Assembly (NCBI GenBank): GCA_019753285.1
Contig: JAIELD010000006.1
Coordinates: 1-63,801 of the forward strand
DNA from: Beijerinckiaceae bacterium
GTDB lineage: Bacteria > Pseudomonadota > Alphaproteobacteria > Rhizobiales > Beijerinckiaceae
Direction of reading: 5' to 3'
Length of the DNA stretch: 63,801 nucleotides
Each line of letters starts with the position of its first letter. Within the stretch, counting starts at the first letter, position 1. Below the pieces are notes generated by a model. That model made no database searches, was not told the origin of the DNA, and worked only from the letters and a program-made list of their open reading frames with translations. The translations under genes and the position numbers were made by a program. Below are positions 1 to 8,616 of the stretch, in pieces.

Positions 1-166
1 TATCCGAACAGTGACGGGCCTGAGGGTGCGCCGCAAGCGGCACGCGCGCGACATAGGGCTCGTATCCGACGAGGTCGGTCGCCTCACCGAGCGCCTTTGC
101 CGCCTGCGGCGTCAGCCAGGACGGATCACCCGGGCCGAGACCGATGACTTTGAGCCAGCCGCTCAC
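1..166 (-). CDS. cobJ: Precorrin-3B C17-methyltransferase, N-terminal fragment cut by the window edge
   Basis: Only the first 55 or so residues are inside the window; the rest lies beyond base 1. The visible protein begins VSGWLKVIGLGPGDPSWLTP, the glycine-rich GxGPGD SAM-binding loop of the tetrapyrrole methylases, followed by ATDLVGYEPYVARVP, which is typical of CobJ. CobJ methylates C17 of precorrin-3B and contracts the ring in the aerobic cobalamin pathway. The GTG start at 164-166 shares the GTGA overlap with the cobI stop, so the gene is the next cistron of the riboswitch-headed operon. Identification is firm for the family. CobJ rather than another cob methylase is inferred from the sequence after the loop and from its place after cobI. 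Confidence 0.85.
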   Translation of the reverse strand, partial: MSGWLKVIGLGPGDPSWLTPQAAKALGEATDLVGYEPYVARVPLAAHPQARHCSD

Positions 167-915
167 AGGCGTCGCCCCTGCCCCGGTATGATGACGATCG
201 CGAAATAGGGTGCGACGGCGTCTGCGGTCTCGGCCAGCGGCATCACCCGCTGGTGCTTCATCGCGCCGCGCTCGACATAGATGGCGCGTTCCGTGAGGCC
301 GCAGCGCGCGATGGCGGCTCGCACCTTGGGGAAGTTCGTGCCGAGCTTCATGAAGACCGCCGCATCCGTGGCGCGCAGACGCTCGCAGATCGTGTCCGCG
401 TCGAGCGTGCCGGGAATGATGGTGAGCACGTCGTCGCCATAGCTGATCGGCGTCGTCGCCGCTGTCCAGCAGGCGGACATGCCCGTCACTCCAGGCACGA
501 CGATCGTCGGATAGCGCGGCGAAAGCCGATGGAAGACATGCATGAAGGAACCGTAGAAGAAGGGATCGCCTTCCGAAAGGACGCCGACATTGCGCCCCGC
601 ATCGAGTTCGGCGGCGATCAGACCTGCCTGGTCTTCATAGAACGCGGTCATCGCCTCATCATAGCGGGCGTCGCCGACCGGGTATTCCGTGGTGACGGGG
701 TAGATCATGGCGAGATCGCGCCGCATGGCTGGCAAATGCGGCTCCGCCGCGGCGTAGGCGTTGCCGTTCGCGTTGCCGCTTCTCTTGCGGAAAAAGGCGA
801 TCACCGGACACTGGGCGAGCACGCGCACAGCCTTCAGCGTCAGAAGCTCCGGATCGCCCGGCCCGACGCCGACGCCGAACAGCGTTCCCGTCGAGGCGTT
901 GGCGGCGGCGCTCAC
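163..915 (-). CDS. cobI: Precorrin-2 C20-methyltransferase
   Basis: CobI transfers a methyl group from SAM to C20 of precorrin-2, giving precorrin-3A. The 250-residue protein opens with GTLFGVGVGPGDPELLTLKA, the tetrapyrrole-methylase SAM loop. It carries the second conserved motif GVLSEGDPFFYGSFMHV in the middle and VVPGVTGMSACWTAA further on, all characteristic of CobI/CbiL. Length is normal for the family. The start is GTG at 913-915, overlapping the cobH stop as GTGA, and the stop overlaps the cobJ start in the same way, so translational coupling along the operon is likely. Confidence 0.95.
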   Translation of the reverse strand: MSAAANASTGTLFGVGVGPGDPELLTLKAVRVLAQCPVIAFFRKRSGNANGNAYAAAEPHLPAMRRDLAMIYPVTTEYPVGDARYDEAMTAFYEDQAGLIAAELDAGRNVGVLSEGDPFFYGSFMHVFHRLSPRYPTIVVPGVTGMSACWTAATTPISYGDDVLTIIPGTLDADTICERLRATDAAVFMKLGTNFPKVRAAIARCGLTERAIYVERGAMKHQRVMPLAETADAVAPYFAIVIIPGQGRRL

Positions 916-1541
916 AGGATTTCCCTTTCGCTGGCGAGCGCATTGATCGCCGCTGCTGCATAAGCGCTGCCGCCCCGGCGACCTCTCATGATCATCGCCG
1001 GCACGCGGCCATCTGCTATGAGCGCGTCCTTGGATTCGATCGCCCCGACGAAGCCGACCGGAAAGCCGAGGATCGCCGCCGGCCTCGGCGCGCCGCGATC
1101 CAGCAGGTCGAGCAGGTGGAAAAGCGCGGTCGGCGCGTTGCCGAAAGCGACAACGGCCCCGCCCATGCGCCCGCCCCAGAGTTCGACCGCCGCCGCCGTG
1201 CGGGTGTTGCCGATGCTGCGCGCGAGATCCGCCGTGCGCGGATCGGTCAGCATGCAGACGACATCGTTGTCTGCGGGTAGACGCGCGCGCGTCACGCCAT
1301 GCGCGACCATGCTGACATCGCAGAAGATCGGTGCGCCAGCCCGTAGCGCCGCCCGCGCCGCCTCGACCACGCCACCATGGAACACGAGATCGTCTGCGAT
1401 CTCGACCATCCCGCAGGCGTGGATGATCCTCACGGCGACCGTGGCTTCGGCAGGCGAAAACCGATCGAGCCGCGCTTCCTCGCGGATGATCGCGAAGGAG
1501 CGGCGATAAATCTCGTCACCGTCGCGAATGTAGTCACGCAT
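912..1541 (-). CDS. cobH: Precorrin-8X methylmutase
   Basis: CobH moves the methyl group from C11 to C12, converting precorrin-8X to hydrogenobyrinic acid. I take the ATG at 1539-1541 (MRDYIRDGDEIYRRSFAIIR) rather than the longer open frame. The resulting 209 residues match the usual CobH length, and this N-terminus with the conserved SF.II..E pattern is that of the family. Other family segments are RIIHACGMVEIADDL, containing the active-site histidine region, then PIFCDVSMVAHGVTR, and GFPVGFVGAIESKDAL near the C-terminus. The start lies 8 bases inside the end of cobG and the stop overlaps the cobI GTG start. Confidence 0.95.
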   Translation of the reverse strand: MRDYIRDGDEIYRRSFAIIREEARLDRFSPAEATVAVRIIHACGMVEIADDLVFHGGVVEAARAALRAGAPIFCDVSMVAHGVTRARLPADNDVVCMLTDPRTADLARSIGNTRTAAAVELWGGRMGGAVVAFGNAPTALFHLLDLLDRGAPRPAAILGFPVGFVGAIESKDALIADGRVPAMIMRGRRGGSAYAAAAINALASEREIL

Positions 1542-2769
1542 GCCAAAATCCGTTGGTCGCGACGGTGCGTTCCACCTCGGTGAGGGACATGCGAACGCCG
1601 TCGGCGGGAAAGTCGCTTGCCTTGCACGCCCGTCCAAGCTTGTACAGCCCGCCGTGCCCGACGAGCACGAGGTCCGATCGCCCCCGTGTCGCGCAGCCCT
1701 TGGCGCAGCCCGAGACATGCAGCGTCTGTCCGGCCGGCAACAAACCCGCAAGACGGATCGCATCGGTGCGCGTGTCGGTGGTGGCGTTGCCGCAGGCGGG
1801 AGCACCGACGCAAGCCAAGACCCGCTCGAGTGGATCGCCGACCGAGAGAAATCCCGCGCGCGTGGCATAAGCGTCGAGCCGCTGTCGTTCGTCGCCTTGG
1901 AGCGGACCGACGATGAGCGCCTTGCTCGTCGTCAGGCGGAACACCGCTTGGGTTTCATTGTCGAGGCACTCGGCGAGACCGGAGAGATCCCGGTGCGAAA
2001 GCCTGCCGAACGGTGGTCGAAGAATGGTGGCCCCAGGCAACCCAGCTTCGCTGGCAGAACGATTGACCGGTTCGGCCGTCTGCACGGCAAGCCCGGCCGC
2101 CGACAGCCAGAGGTCGACATCTTCGCGTCCGGCAGGCCGGGCGCCGCCTGCAAATGACGGCAGGGCGGTGCAAAGCTGCTTCAGGAGGGGCAGTGTGTCG
2201 TCATGCGAAAATTTGCCGATCTGGACGGCGGTCTGCCGCGTGCCAGCGAGCGCGACGGCGAAGTTGAGCTGCCCGCTCGTCACGGAGGCTTCGAGACGTA
2301 TATCCGCATGGCTGGCAGCCAGCGGCCACGCGCCGCCATCGTCCACCAGAACGCCGAACTTGGCGGGCAAGGGTCTCGCCGCGGCAATATCGACCAGCAG
2401 CTTTTCGATCCGCGCGGCCCAGTCAGCAGCGTCGATCAACGCCGTCGCGTCGAGATCGGATGCCGGGCTTGCGATGACGTTGCGCGCCGCTTCCGATCGT
2501 TCATCACGGTCGATGAGCCCAGCGGCGTCCAGCATCGTTGTCAGGGGTGCGAGCGTCGCTTCGGTGACGCCGCGAAGCTGCAGGTTGGCGCGCTGCGAAA
2601 GGTCGATCTCGCCATTGCCATGGCGTGCGGAAGCCTCTGCAACGAGCCGCGCGACTATAGGCGTGAACCGCCCTGCCGTGAGCCGCAGCCTGACGAGCAA
2701 GCCGTCGCCGGTCTGCATCGGCCGCAACGCTCCCGGGCACCAGCCGCGCTTCAGGCTGGCAGCCGTCAT
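1534..2769 (-). CDS. cobG: Precorrin-3B synthase (oxygen-dependent)
   Basis: CobG hydroxylates precorrin-3A at C20 with molecular oxygen and forms the gamma-lactone of precorrin-3B. It is the signature enzyme of the aerobic cobalamin route. The 411-residue protein has the sulfite/nitrite-reductase-like architecture. The N-terminal half has RGWCPGALRPMQTGDGLLVRLR and DLSQRANLQLRGV. The C-terminal half carries the four cysteines of the [4Fe-4S] site in CVGAPACGNA and HVSGCAKGCA. Both ends overlap neighbours (ATGA with cobN, 8 bases with cobH). Its presence argues that the organism makes B12 under aerobic conditions. Confidence 0.95.
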   Translation of the reverse strand: MTAASLKRGWCPGALRPMQTGDGLLVRLRLTAGRFTPIVARLVAEASARHGNGEIDLSQRANLQLRGVTEATLAPLTTMLDAAGLIDRDERSEAARNVIASPASDLDATALIDAADWAARIEKLLVDIAAARPLPAKFGVLVDDGGAWPLAASHADIRLEASVTSGQLNFAVALAGTRQTAVQIGKFSHDDTLPLLKQLCTALPSFAGGARPAGREDVDLWLSAAGLAVQTAEPVNRSASEAGLPGATILRPPFGRLSHRDLSGLAECLDNETQAVFRLTTSKALIVGPLQGDERQRLDAYATRAGFLSVGDPLERVLACVGAPACGNATTDTRTDAIRLAGLLPAGQTLHVSGCAKGCATRGRSDLVLVGHGGLYKLGRACKASDFPADGVRMSLTEVERTVATNGFWHA

Positions 2770-5700
2770 TCGGCGGCCTCGGGCACGGAAAGATGAGCAA
2801 CGAGCCTCTCGCCGACCGAGTTGCGGCGCGGCTGCCAGAGCCGGCGACGGATCGCCTCCGCCAGCCGCGCTTCGATCGCGCCATGCGCGGCGGGGTTGGC
2901 CTCGCGCAGGAAACGATCGACGGCTGGGTCGTCGAGATAGGCCGAGAAGACGAGATCGAACTGATGCTCCTTGACGAGCCCCGTGGTCGCGGCAAAGGCG
3001 AACAGGCTGTCGACGCTTTGCGCGAGTTCCGCCGCACCGCGCCAGCCATGGCGCATCTGGCCGGCGATCCAGCGTGGATTGGTCATGCGCCCCCGCACCA
3101 CGCGGGCGATTTCCTCGCCGAGGCCGCGCACGCGCGGCGCCCCTGCATGGGTCGTGTCGAGATGGTAGGAGGCCGCGTCGCCACCGAGCGACCGGGATGC
3201 GGCGAGAAAGCCCCCCGTCGCATAGGCGTAGTCCGGCGCATCGAGAATATCCTGCTCTGAAAGGTCATGGCTGCGCAGATGGGCGTCAGCACCCCGCACC
3301 CGCTCCGCAAGCGCCGCTGGCTGCCGATCACCATGAGCGGACACGCCATAGGCATAGGCGCTTTCGGCAAGATAATCGGCGCCAAGCTCCGCCTCCGTCT
3401 CGAAATGGCCTGAGAGGACAAGCGGTTCGAGGCCCGTGCCGTAGCGCTCCGGCGCAGGCCCGAAGATCCGCAGCAGCCTGGTTCCGGCCTCGGCTGCTGA
3501 TACGCCACGCATGGATGCAGCGAGCGGATTATCCTCGACAGGCTCATCGCGTGCCGCGAGCGCCCGAACGGCTTGATCGAAAAGACTAATCTGGTGAGCA
3601 AACAAATCGCGATAGAGACCTGATATCTTGAGTGTTATGTCGATGCGTGGACGGCCCAGCTCTGCGAGGGCCATGATCTCGAAGCCCGTTATGCGCTCCG
3701 ATCCAGTCTCGCGCAGAAGCCGGACGCCCATGAGCGCGAAGGCCTGCGCAAGTTCGTCGCCGCCCGTTCGGATGGCGGCCGATCCCCAGGCGTCGATGAC
3801 GATCGAGCGCGGCCAATCGCCATGATCCTGCAAATGGCGCTTCAGCACCTCGTCCGCCGCGCGCCGGCCAAGATGCTCGGCCGTCCGCGTCGGGCTTTGC
3901 CTCGGATCGAGCGTGGTCATGTTCCGCCCTGTCGGCAGACAGTCGATCCGTCCGCGCGAGGGCGCGCCGGATGGGCCGGGCCTTACGAATCCGCCGGCGA
4001 GCGCGTCGATGATGGCGTCCATTTCGGCATCGGGGCTCGCGCTCATGAGCGCCGCGACCTTGCCGGCATCGGAGCCCGCCGTCTTCGCCACAGCGGCTGC
4101 TTGCTCGTCGACCACATCCGGGTCGAGGCGGGAGCCCAGCACGTGCAGCCCGTCCTTGATGCGCATCTCCTTGAGGTCGCACAGCCAGGCGTCGAGTTCG
4201 GTGAGCGTTTCGCCCGCCTCGTCCGTGAGGCCGCAGGCGCATGCGCGATCCATGATCTCCGCGGCCAGCAGGCGCGCCCTGTTGCCGTCGATCTCGGCGG
4301 CCGTGGCATACTCCTCCATCAGCGCCTCGATCTCGCTGGCGGGCCCATGGATGCCTGCCTCCACGAGCGGCGGCGTAAGGTGCCCGATCGTGACAGCCGA
4401 GAGCCTGCGCTTCGCCTGCGCCGCTTCACCCGGATCGCTGATGATGAACGGATAGATCATCGGGGTCGGCCCGAGCGCGATCTCTGGCCAGCATGACGCT
4501 GAAAGCGCTGATGATTTGCCCGGCAGCCATTCAAGACTGCCATGCGCGCCGAGATGGACGATCGCATCGACTTTGGCAAAGCGGCGCAGCCACCAGTAAA
4601 ACGCGAGGAAGCCGTGACGCGGCGGCTGCGTCTGATCATGATAGTCGCTGCGATGCGAAACTGCGCGACCGCGATGCGGCTGCAGGCAAAGGAGCGCACC
4701 GCCACAACGGATGATGCGAAACTCAAACGCGCTGCCGCGAACATCCGCATCGCGGCTCGGCGCGCCATGGGCGGCGATCACGGCGTCCCTGAGTTCTTGC
4801 GGTAAACCGTCGAACCAGCGTGCGTAGTCATCGAGCCGAAGCGTCGCCGTATCGTCCGCCTGTTCCAGCTGGAGCATCAGTGAAGTCGGGTCATCCTTTG
4901 GCGGCTCTACCTCGTAGCCAGCCTGCGCAAGATGCCGCAAGAGATTGATCGCACTCTGCGGCCCGTCCAGCCCGACGGCGTGGCCTGCCCGGCCCGCTGC
5001 GCCCGGATAATCGTTGAGAATGACCGCCAGCCTCTTGCTCGCGTTCGGCTTCATCGAAAGGCGCGCGAGCGCCGCCGCCTGATCGGCGACGAAGGCGACA
5101 CGGTCAGCCACCGGCACGGCGCGACGGCCAGAAAATTCGAAGCGCGGATCGGGCTCCAGCGTCTCCTTGAAGGCGATTGCGCGTGTGCCGAGTCTGCCGT
5201 CGAGTTCCGGCATCACCACGTTCATCGCTATATCGGTCGCGCTCAGACCCCGGCTCGACTTCGCCCATCCTTCATGGTGGCCATTCGAGATGATCACCTG
5301 GAGAACGACGCATCCGGCGGCATCGAACGGGCTCGAGCCGTCATCGCGGCGGGCCGAGAACGCCGTCGTATTGATGATGATGTGCGGCTGGATGCGCCGG
5401 AGCTGGTTTTCAAGGAAAGCAACGCAATCCGGCTCTTTCGTGCTTGCGAGATAGATCGCTGTGACGCCGAAGCCGCGCTTCAGAAGCGCGCCTTCAAGCG
5501 CGCAGATCGGCGCAAGGTCGTTGGAGAGCTTGAACGCGCGATAGAAGACGATGACCGCGCGAGGCCCGCTCGCCAAGGCGGGAAACTCACGGAGAATGCC
5601 GTGCCTCGGCTGCTCCTCGATGACCGGCGCGCTGCCGCGCTGGCCGGCTGCGAAGGCAAGCGCTTCTGCGATATTATGTCCGCCGCCGACCGCAAAGCAG

Positions 5701-6107
5701 CGCCAGATGACATCGAGCGAGGCGGGCTCCAGCGTTGAGACGGAAGTGAGGCGCGGGTCAGCCCGGTCGTCTCCGGGGATGATGGCAAGCCGCACGCCAT
5801 GCCGGCAGGCAGCGGCATGGGCCTGCTCCGCGCCATAGCGCCAATAGTCGAGCCCGCCCAGCAGGCGGATCACCACGGTCTTTGCCCTGGCGATCACCTT
5901 CTCGACGTAGAGATCGACGGAGAGCGGGTGCGCAAGATGCGCGAGGCTGGCGAGCCGCAACGAGGGCAGCGCATCGCCAATCGATGCCACCGCCGCAAGG
6001 TCGCTGTCGGTGAACGACAGTACCACGAGATCGGCCGGGCTCTGATCGAGGTCAACGGCGGCAGCCGCCTCGTCAAGCCCATGCGTCTCTCGTACTAGTA
6101 GATGCAA
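2766..6107 (-). CDS. cobN: Cobaltochelatase large subunit
   Basis: CobN binds hydrogenobyrinic acid a,c-diamide and, with the AAA+ pair CobS/CobT (not in this window), inserts cobalt using ATP. The 1113-residue protein is within the range of CobN/BchH-type chelatases. Typical segments are NDYPGAAGRAGHAVGLDGP, HLGAHGSLEWLPGK in the middle (a metal-site region) and RNFFGxxP-like GRNMTTLDPRQSPT. The start is a TTG at 6105-6107. It is preferred because the following residues HLLVRETHGLDEAAAAVDL align with the usual MHLL...-VDL beginning of CobN, and AAGGGG lies about 10 bases upstream. The gap to cobW is 33 bases. Confidence 0.95.
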   Translation of the reverse strand: MHLLVRETHGLDEAAAAVDLDQSPADLVVLSFTDSDLAAVASIGDALPSLRLASLAHLAHPLSVDLYVEKVIARAKTVVIRLLGGLDYWRYGAEQAHAAACRHGVRLAIIPGDDRADPRLTSVSTLEPASLDVIWRCFAVGGGHNIAEALAFAAGQRGSAPVIEEQPRHGILREFPALASGPRAVIVFYRAFKLSNDLAPICALEGALLKRGFGVTAIYLASTKEPDCVAFLENQLRRIQPHIIINTTAFSARRDDGSSPFDAAGCVVLQVIISNGHHEGWAKSSRGLSATDIAMNVVMPELDGRLGTRAIAFKETLEPDPRFEFSGRRAVPVADRVAFVADQAAALARLSMKPNASKRLAVILNDYPGAAGRAGHAVGLDGPQSAINLLRHLAQAGYEVEPPKDDPTSLMLQLEQADDTATLRLDDYARWFDGLPQELRDAVIAAHGAPSRDADVRGSAFEFRIIRCGGALLCLQPHRGRAVSHRSDYHDQTQPPRHGFLAFYWWLRRFAKVDAIVHLGAHGSLEWLPGKSSALSASCWPEIALGPTPMIYPFIISDPGEAAQAKRRLSAVTIGHLTPPLVEAGIHGPASEIEALMEEYATAAEIDGNRARLLAAEIMDRACACGLTDEAGETLTELDAWLCDLKEMRIKDGLHVLGSRLDPDVVDEQAAAVAKTAGSDAGKVAALMSASPDAEMDAIIDALAGGFVRPGPSGAPSRGRIDCLPTGRNMTTLDPRQSPTRTAEHLGRRAADEVLKRHLQDHGDWPRSIVIDAWGSAAIRTGGDELAQAFALMGVRLLRETGSERITGFEIMALAELGRPRIDITLKISGLYRDLFAHQISLFDQAVRALAARDEPVEDNPLAASMRGVSAAEAGTRLLRIFGPAPERYGTGLEPLVLSGHFETEAELGADYLAESAYAYGVSAHGDRQPAALAERVRGADAHLRSHDLSEQDILDAPDYAYATGGFLAASRSLGGDAASYHLDTTHAGAPRVRGLGEEIARVVRGRMTNPRWIAGQMRHGWRGAAELAQSVDSLFAFAATTGLVKEHQFDLVFSAYLDDPAVDRFLREANPAAHGAIEARLAEAIRRRLWQPRRNSVGERLVAHLSVPEAAE

Positions 6108-6140
6108 CCGTCACAGCCCCTTGTTTTGCAATGGCTTCGT

Positions 6141-7196
6141 CTAAGCTGAGAGCGCCGCCTCGATCGCCGTCCGATCCAGCCCCTTGAGCCCGATGACGAC
6201 GAGACGTCCCTCACGCGCCTCATCCGACGCCCAGGCGCGGTCGAAAGTCTGGCTGACGCGAGCGCCGACGCCCTGGATCAACAGCCGCATCGGCTTGCCC
6301 TCGATCGCTGCGAAGCCCTTGGCCCGCAGGATGTCGTGCCTGGCCGCAACCTCGCTGAGCTTCGCAGCGAAGGCGGCTGCGTCACGCTGCACGCCGAGCG
6401 GCATGACGAAACTGTCGAAGTCGTCATGGTCGTGATCGCTTTCGCTGTCATGGTGCGCCGGACGGTTGGCGAGATCGCTCTCGACCGCCGCTCCGATGCC
6501 GAGCAGCAAGGCCGGTTCGACGCGGCCGTGCTCGGTCCGTACAATCCGGAGCGGACGGCTGGTCTCGGCCCTGATCAGCGCTTCGGCTTCGGCACATGCC
6601 GTCTCGCTCATCAGGTCCGACTTGTTGAGGATGACGATGTCGGCGATCGCGACCTGGTCCTCGAACACCTCGGCCAGCGGAAAATCATGCTCGACGGAAG
6701 GGTCGGCATCCGCCTGCAGCTTCAACGCCGATGGGTCTTCAGCGAACAGGCCCGAGGCGAGTGCCGGGCCGTCGGCAACCGCGATCACGCCGTCGACCGT
6801 GACGCGCGAGCGGATCGCAGGCCACTCGAACGCCTTGACGAGCGGCTTCGGCAGGGCGAGGCCGGAGGTTTCGATGAGGATGTGCTCGGGCTGCGGCTCG
6901 ATCGCGAGGATGGCTTCGAGCGCCGGAAGGAAATCATCCGCTACCGTGCAGCAGATGCAGCCATTCGTCAGTTCCATGACCTTGACGGGCTGGCAATCGG
7001 GCTCGCCACAATCGCTGATGAGATCGCCGTCGAATCCGACATCGCCGAATTCGTTGACGATCACGGCGACCCGCCGGCCTCCCGAATGGGCGAGGACATG
7101 GCGCACGAGGGTCGTTTTCCCGGCACCGAGAAATCCGGTGATGATCGTCACCGGAATTTTCCCCAGCGGCGCAGTTTTCAACGTGGCGTCGGTCAT
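6141..7196 (-). CDS. cobW: CobW-family metal-chaperone GTPase
   Basis: This COG0523 GTPase probably delivers cobalt to the chelatase. The protein has the P-loop GFLGAGKTT near residue 20, the metal-binding GCICC motif in ELTNGCICCTVADDFLPALE, the NKSD guanine-specificity motif, and a His/Asp-rich linker (HHDSESDHDHDD) before the C-terminal CobW domain. The start ATG at 7194-7196 gives 351 residues, normal for CobW. A longer open frame exists upstream, but it runs through the preceding DUF1636 gene and is rejected. The ATGA overlap with the upstream gene couples their translation. It lies directly before cobN, as in many alphaproteobacterial cob operons. Confidence 0.95.
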   Translation of the reverse strand: MTDATLKTAPLGKIPVTIITGFLGAGKTTLVRHVLAHSGGRRVAVIVNEFGDVGFDGDLISDCGEPDCQPVKVMELTNGCICCTVADDFLPALEAILAIEPQPEHILIETSGLALPKPLVKAFEWPAIRSRVTVDGVIAVADGPALASGLFAEDPSALKLQADADPSVEHDFPLAEVFEDQVAIADIVILNKSDLMSETACAEAEALIRAETSRPLRIVRTEHGRVEPALLLGIGAAVESDLANRPAHHDSESDHDHDDFDSFVMPLGVQRDAAAFAAKLSEVAARHDILRAKGFAAIEGKPMRLLIQGVGARVSQTFDRAWASDEAREGRLVVIGLKGLDRTAIEAALSA

Positions 7197-7570
7197 GCAG
7201 TGGTCCTTGCAGGCGTAAGCGGCGGGATGCGGGAGACGGCCTTGCGCTTGATCAACTCCGGCCGTTTGCCCCAGGGCACCTCGCCATCGGGAGCCGCGTG
7301 GTGGATGTCGGCAAGCGCCAGAATGTTCGCGACCTGCTCGGCAGGGTCGAGATCGCCGAAATGGTAGCTCCATTTGCCGTCGGCCCGCAGAGCGATGTTG
7401 CAGCCATGATTGCAATTGAGCAAGCATTCGACCGGTTGGACGCGGATGTTCGCGCGTCCCTTGGCGACTGATTCCAGATCCGCAAACAGCTTTGCGCCGG
7501 AGCGCTGGTCCTTCGGCTCGGCCGGCTCCTCGCCGCGTCGGCACGTCGTGCAGACGATGATCGTCGTCAT
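7193..7570 (-). CDS. DUF1636 cysteine-rich metal-binding protein
   Basis: A 125-residue protein of the DUF1636 family, often annotated as a predicted metal-binding or [2Fe-2S] ferredoxin-like protein. It begins MTTIIVCTTCRRGEEP and has a second cysteine set in PVECLLNCNHGCNIALR. This pair of CxxC and Cx3C-type motifs resembles thioredoxin-like [2Fe-2S] ferredoxins. It is the first gene after the cobalamin riboswitch and overlaps cobW by four bases, so it is co-controlled by B12. A role in cobalt or redox handling for corrin-ring synthesis is inferred from position only; no enzymatic function is known to me. The start ATG at 7568-7570 is the first that gives the family N-terminus. Confidence 0.85.
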   Translation of the reverse strand: MTTIIVCTTCRRGEEPAEPKDQRSGAKLFADLESVAKGRANIRVQPVECLLNCNHGCNIALRADGKWSYHFGDLDPAEQVANILALADIHHAAPDGEVPWGKRPELIKRKAVSRIPPLTPARTTA

Positions 7571-7708
7571 ATCCGGGGTAAAGAGATCGTCGGCCAAGAT
7601 GCGCCACCAAGCGGATTCATGCGGGGTGGACGCCTGCAAACGCCATGAGACGCCTGCCTGCAGCGGGCCTTTCGCGCTTTGCCGGGCACCCCGCCGGAAC
7701 AGCGTATC

Positions 7709-7895
7709 GCGCGAGTGCTCGGCAGGTCTCCTGGCTCACGGGTCGTTGCGGATCGGATTGCCTTCCCAGGCTCTGGAGCCCAGTGGCGCGTGAGCCCGAT
7801 CGCTCGCCGTTTACAGTTGCGGGGGCAGCCATGGCATTGGACCGCTCCGAAGCGCTCCGCACCATATTCCCTTTTCATTCCGCCGGTGCATGCGC
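7709..7895 (-). promoter_or_regulatory. Cobalamin riboswitch
   Basis: Read on the minus strand, the region contains the conserved blocks of the AdoCbl riboswitch in order: GGGAATATGGTG (P3 region), GCCCCCGCAACTGTAA (7811-7826), the B12-box GCCACTGGG (7779-7787), GGGAAGGC (7760-7767) and AGCCAGGAGACCTGCC (7721-7736). Flanking complementary segments (GCGC near both ends and CGGC with GCCG) can close P1. It lies about 140 bases upstream of the DUF1636 start and therefore controls DUF1636-cobW-cobN-cobG-cobH-cobI-cobJ. Boundaries are estimated. The plus-strand cobO gene begins about 100 bases away in the opposite direction and is not downstream of it. The rest of the 7571-7998 intergenic stretch shows nothing else I can name. 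Confidence 0.95.
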
Positions 7896-7998
7896 ACAGA
7901 CGAAAACCGTTCACGGCAAAAGCCTTGCAGAGTTGCCCGGGAAAAGTCAATGACGGACCGCGCGCCGTTCGATGCGCCGTCCCAAGCGAGGAGCGACA

Positions 7999-8616
7999 AT
8001 GGACCAAGCCCGACCGACCGAGGCCGAGCGCCACGCGAGCAAGATGCAGAAGCGAAAAGCCGTGCAGGATGCGGAGGTCGCGGCCAAGACGGTGAGCGAG
8101 AAGGGCTTGCTGATCATCCATACCGGTCCCGGCAAGGGAAAATCGACGGCGGCGTTCGGGCTGGCGCTGCGGGCGCTCGGCCGCGGCATGCGCGTCGGCG
8201 TGGTTCAGTTCATCAAAGGCGTATGGGAGACCGGGGAGGCATTCGCCTTCGAGCGGTTCGGCGCGCAGGTTACCTGGCGCAGCATGGGTGAGGGCTTCAC
8301 CTGGGAAACGCAGGACCGCGCGCGAGACATCGCGGCGGCGAGCGCCGCCTGGTCCGTCGTGAAGGAGATGATGGCGGATGAAAGCTATGGGATGCTCGTT
8401 CTCGATGAGCTCAACATTGCGCTACGCTACGACTACCTGCCGCTCGACGAGGTGGTCGAAGCCTTAAAAAATCGGCGCTCCAACCTTCATATCGTCGTCA
8501 CGGGCCGCAATGCCAAGCCCGAGATGATCGAGGCGGCCGACCTCGTGAGCGAGATCGGCGCGGTGAAGCACCATTTCGGTGCCGGCGTCAAAGCGCAGAG
8601 CGGGATCGAATTTTGA
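7999..8616 (+). CDS. cobO: Cob(I)yrinic acid a,c-diamide adenosyltransferase
   Basis: This CobO/CobA-type enzyme transfers the 5'-deoxyadenosyl group from ATP to reduced corrinoid. The 205-residue protein has the P-loop [19 protein letters not shown], then [13 protein letters not shown] and [14 protein letters not shown], all diagnostic of this family, and ends with KAQSGIEF. The ATG at 7999 is chosen because GAGGAG lies 6-11 bases upstream; the longer frame begins without a ribosome site. Its TGA overlaps the probable TTG start of cobQ by four bases. It is divergent from the riboswitch operon. Confidence 0.95.
   Translation: MDQARPTEAERHASKMQKRKAVQDAEVAAKTVSEKGLLIIHTGPGKGKSTAAFGLALRALGRGMRVGVVQFIKGVWETGEAFAFERFGAQVTWRSMGEGFTWETQDRARDIAAASAAWSVVKEMMADESYGMLVLDELNIALRYDYLPLDEVVEALKNRRSNLHIVVTGRNAKPEMIEAADLVSEIGAVKHHFGAGVKAQSGIEF

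Noticed and set aside
253..963. A 236-codon plus-strand frame over cobI
   Set aside because: Shadow of cobI; CobI has intact SAM-binding motifs on the other strand.
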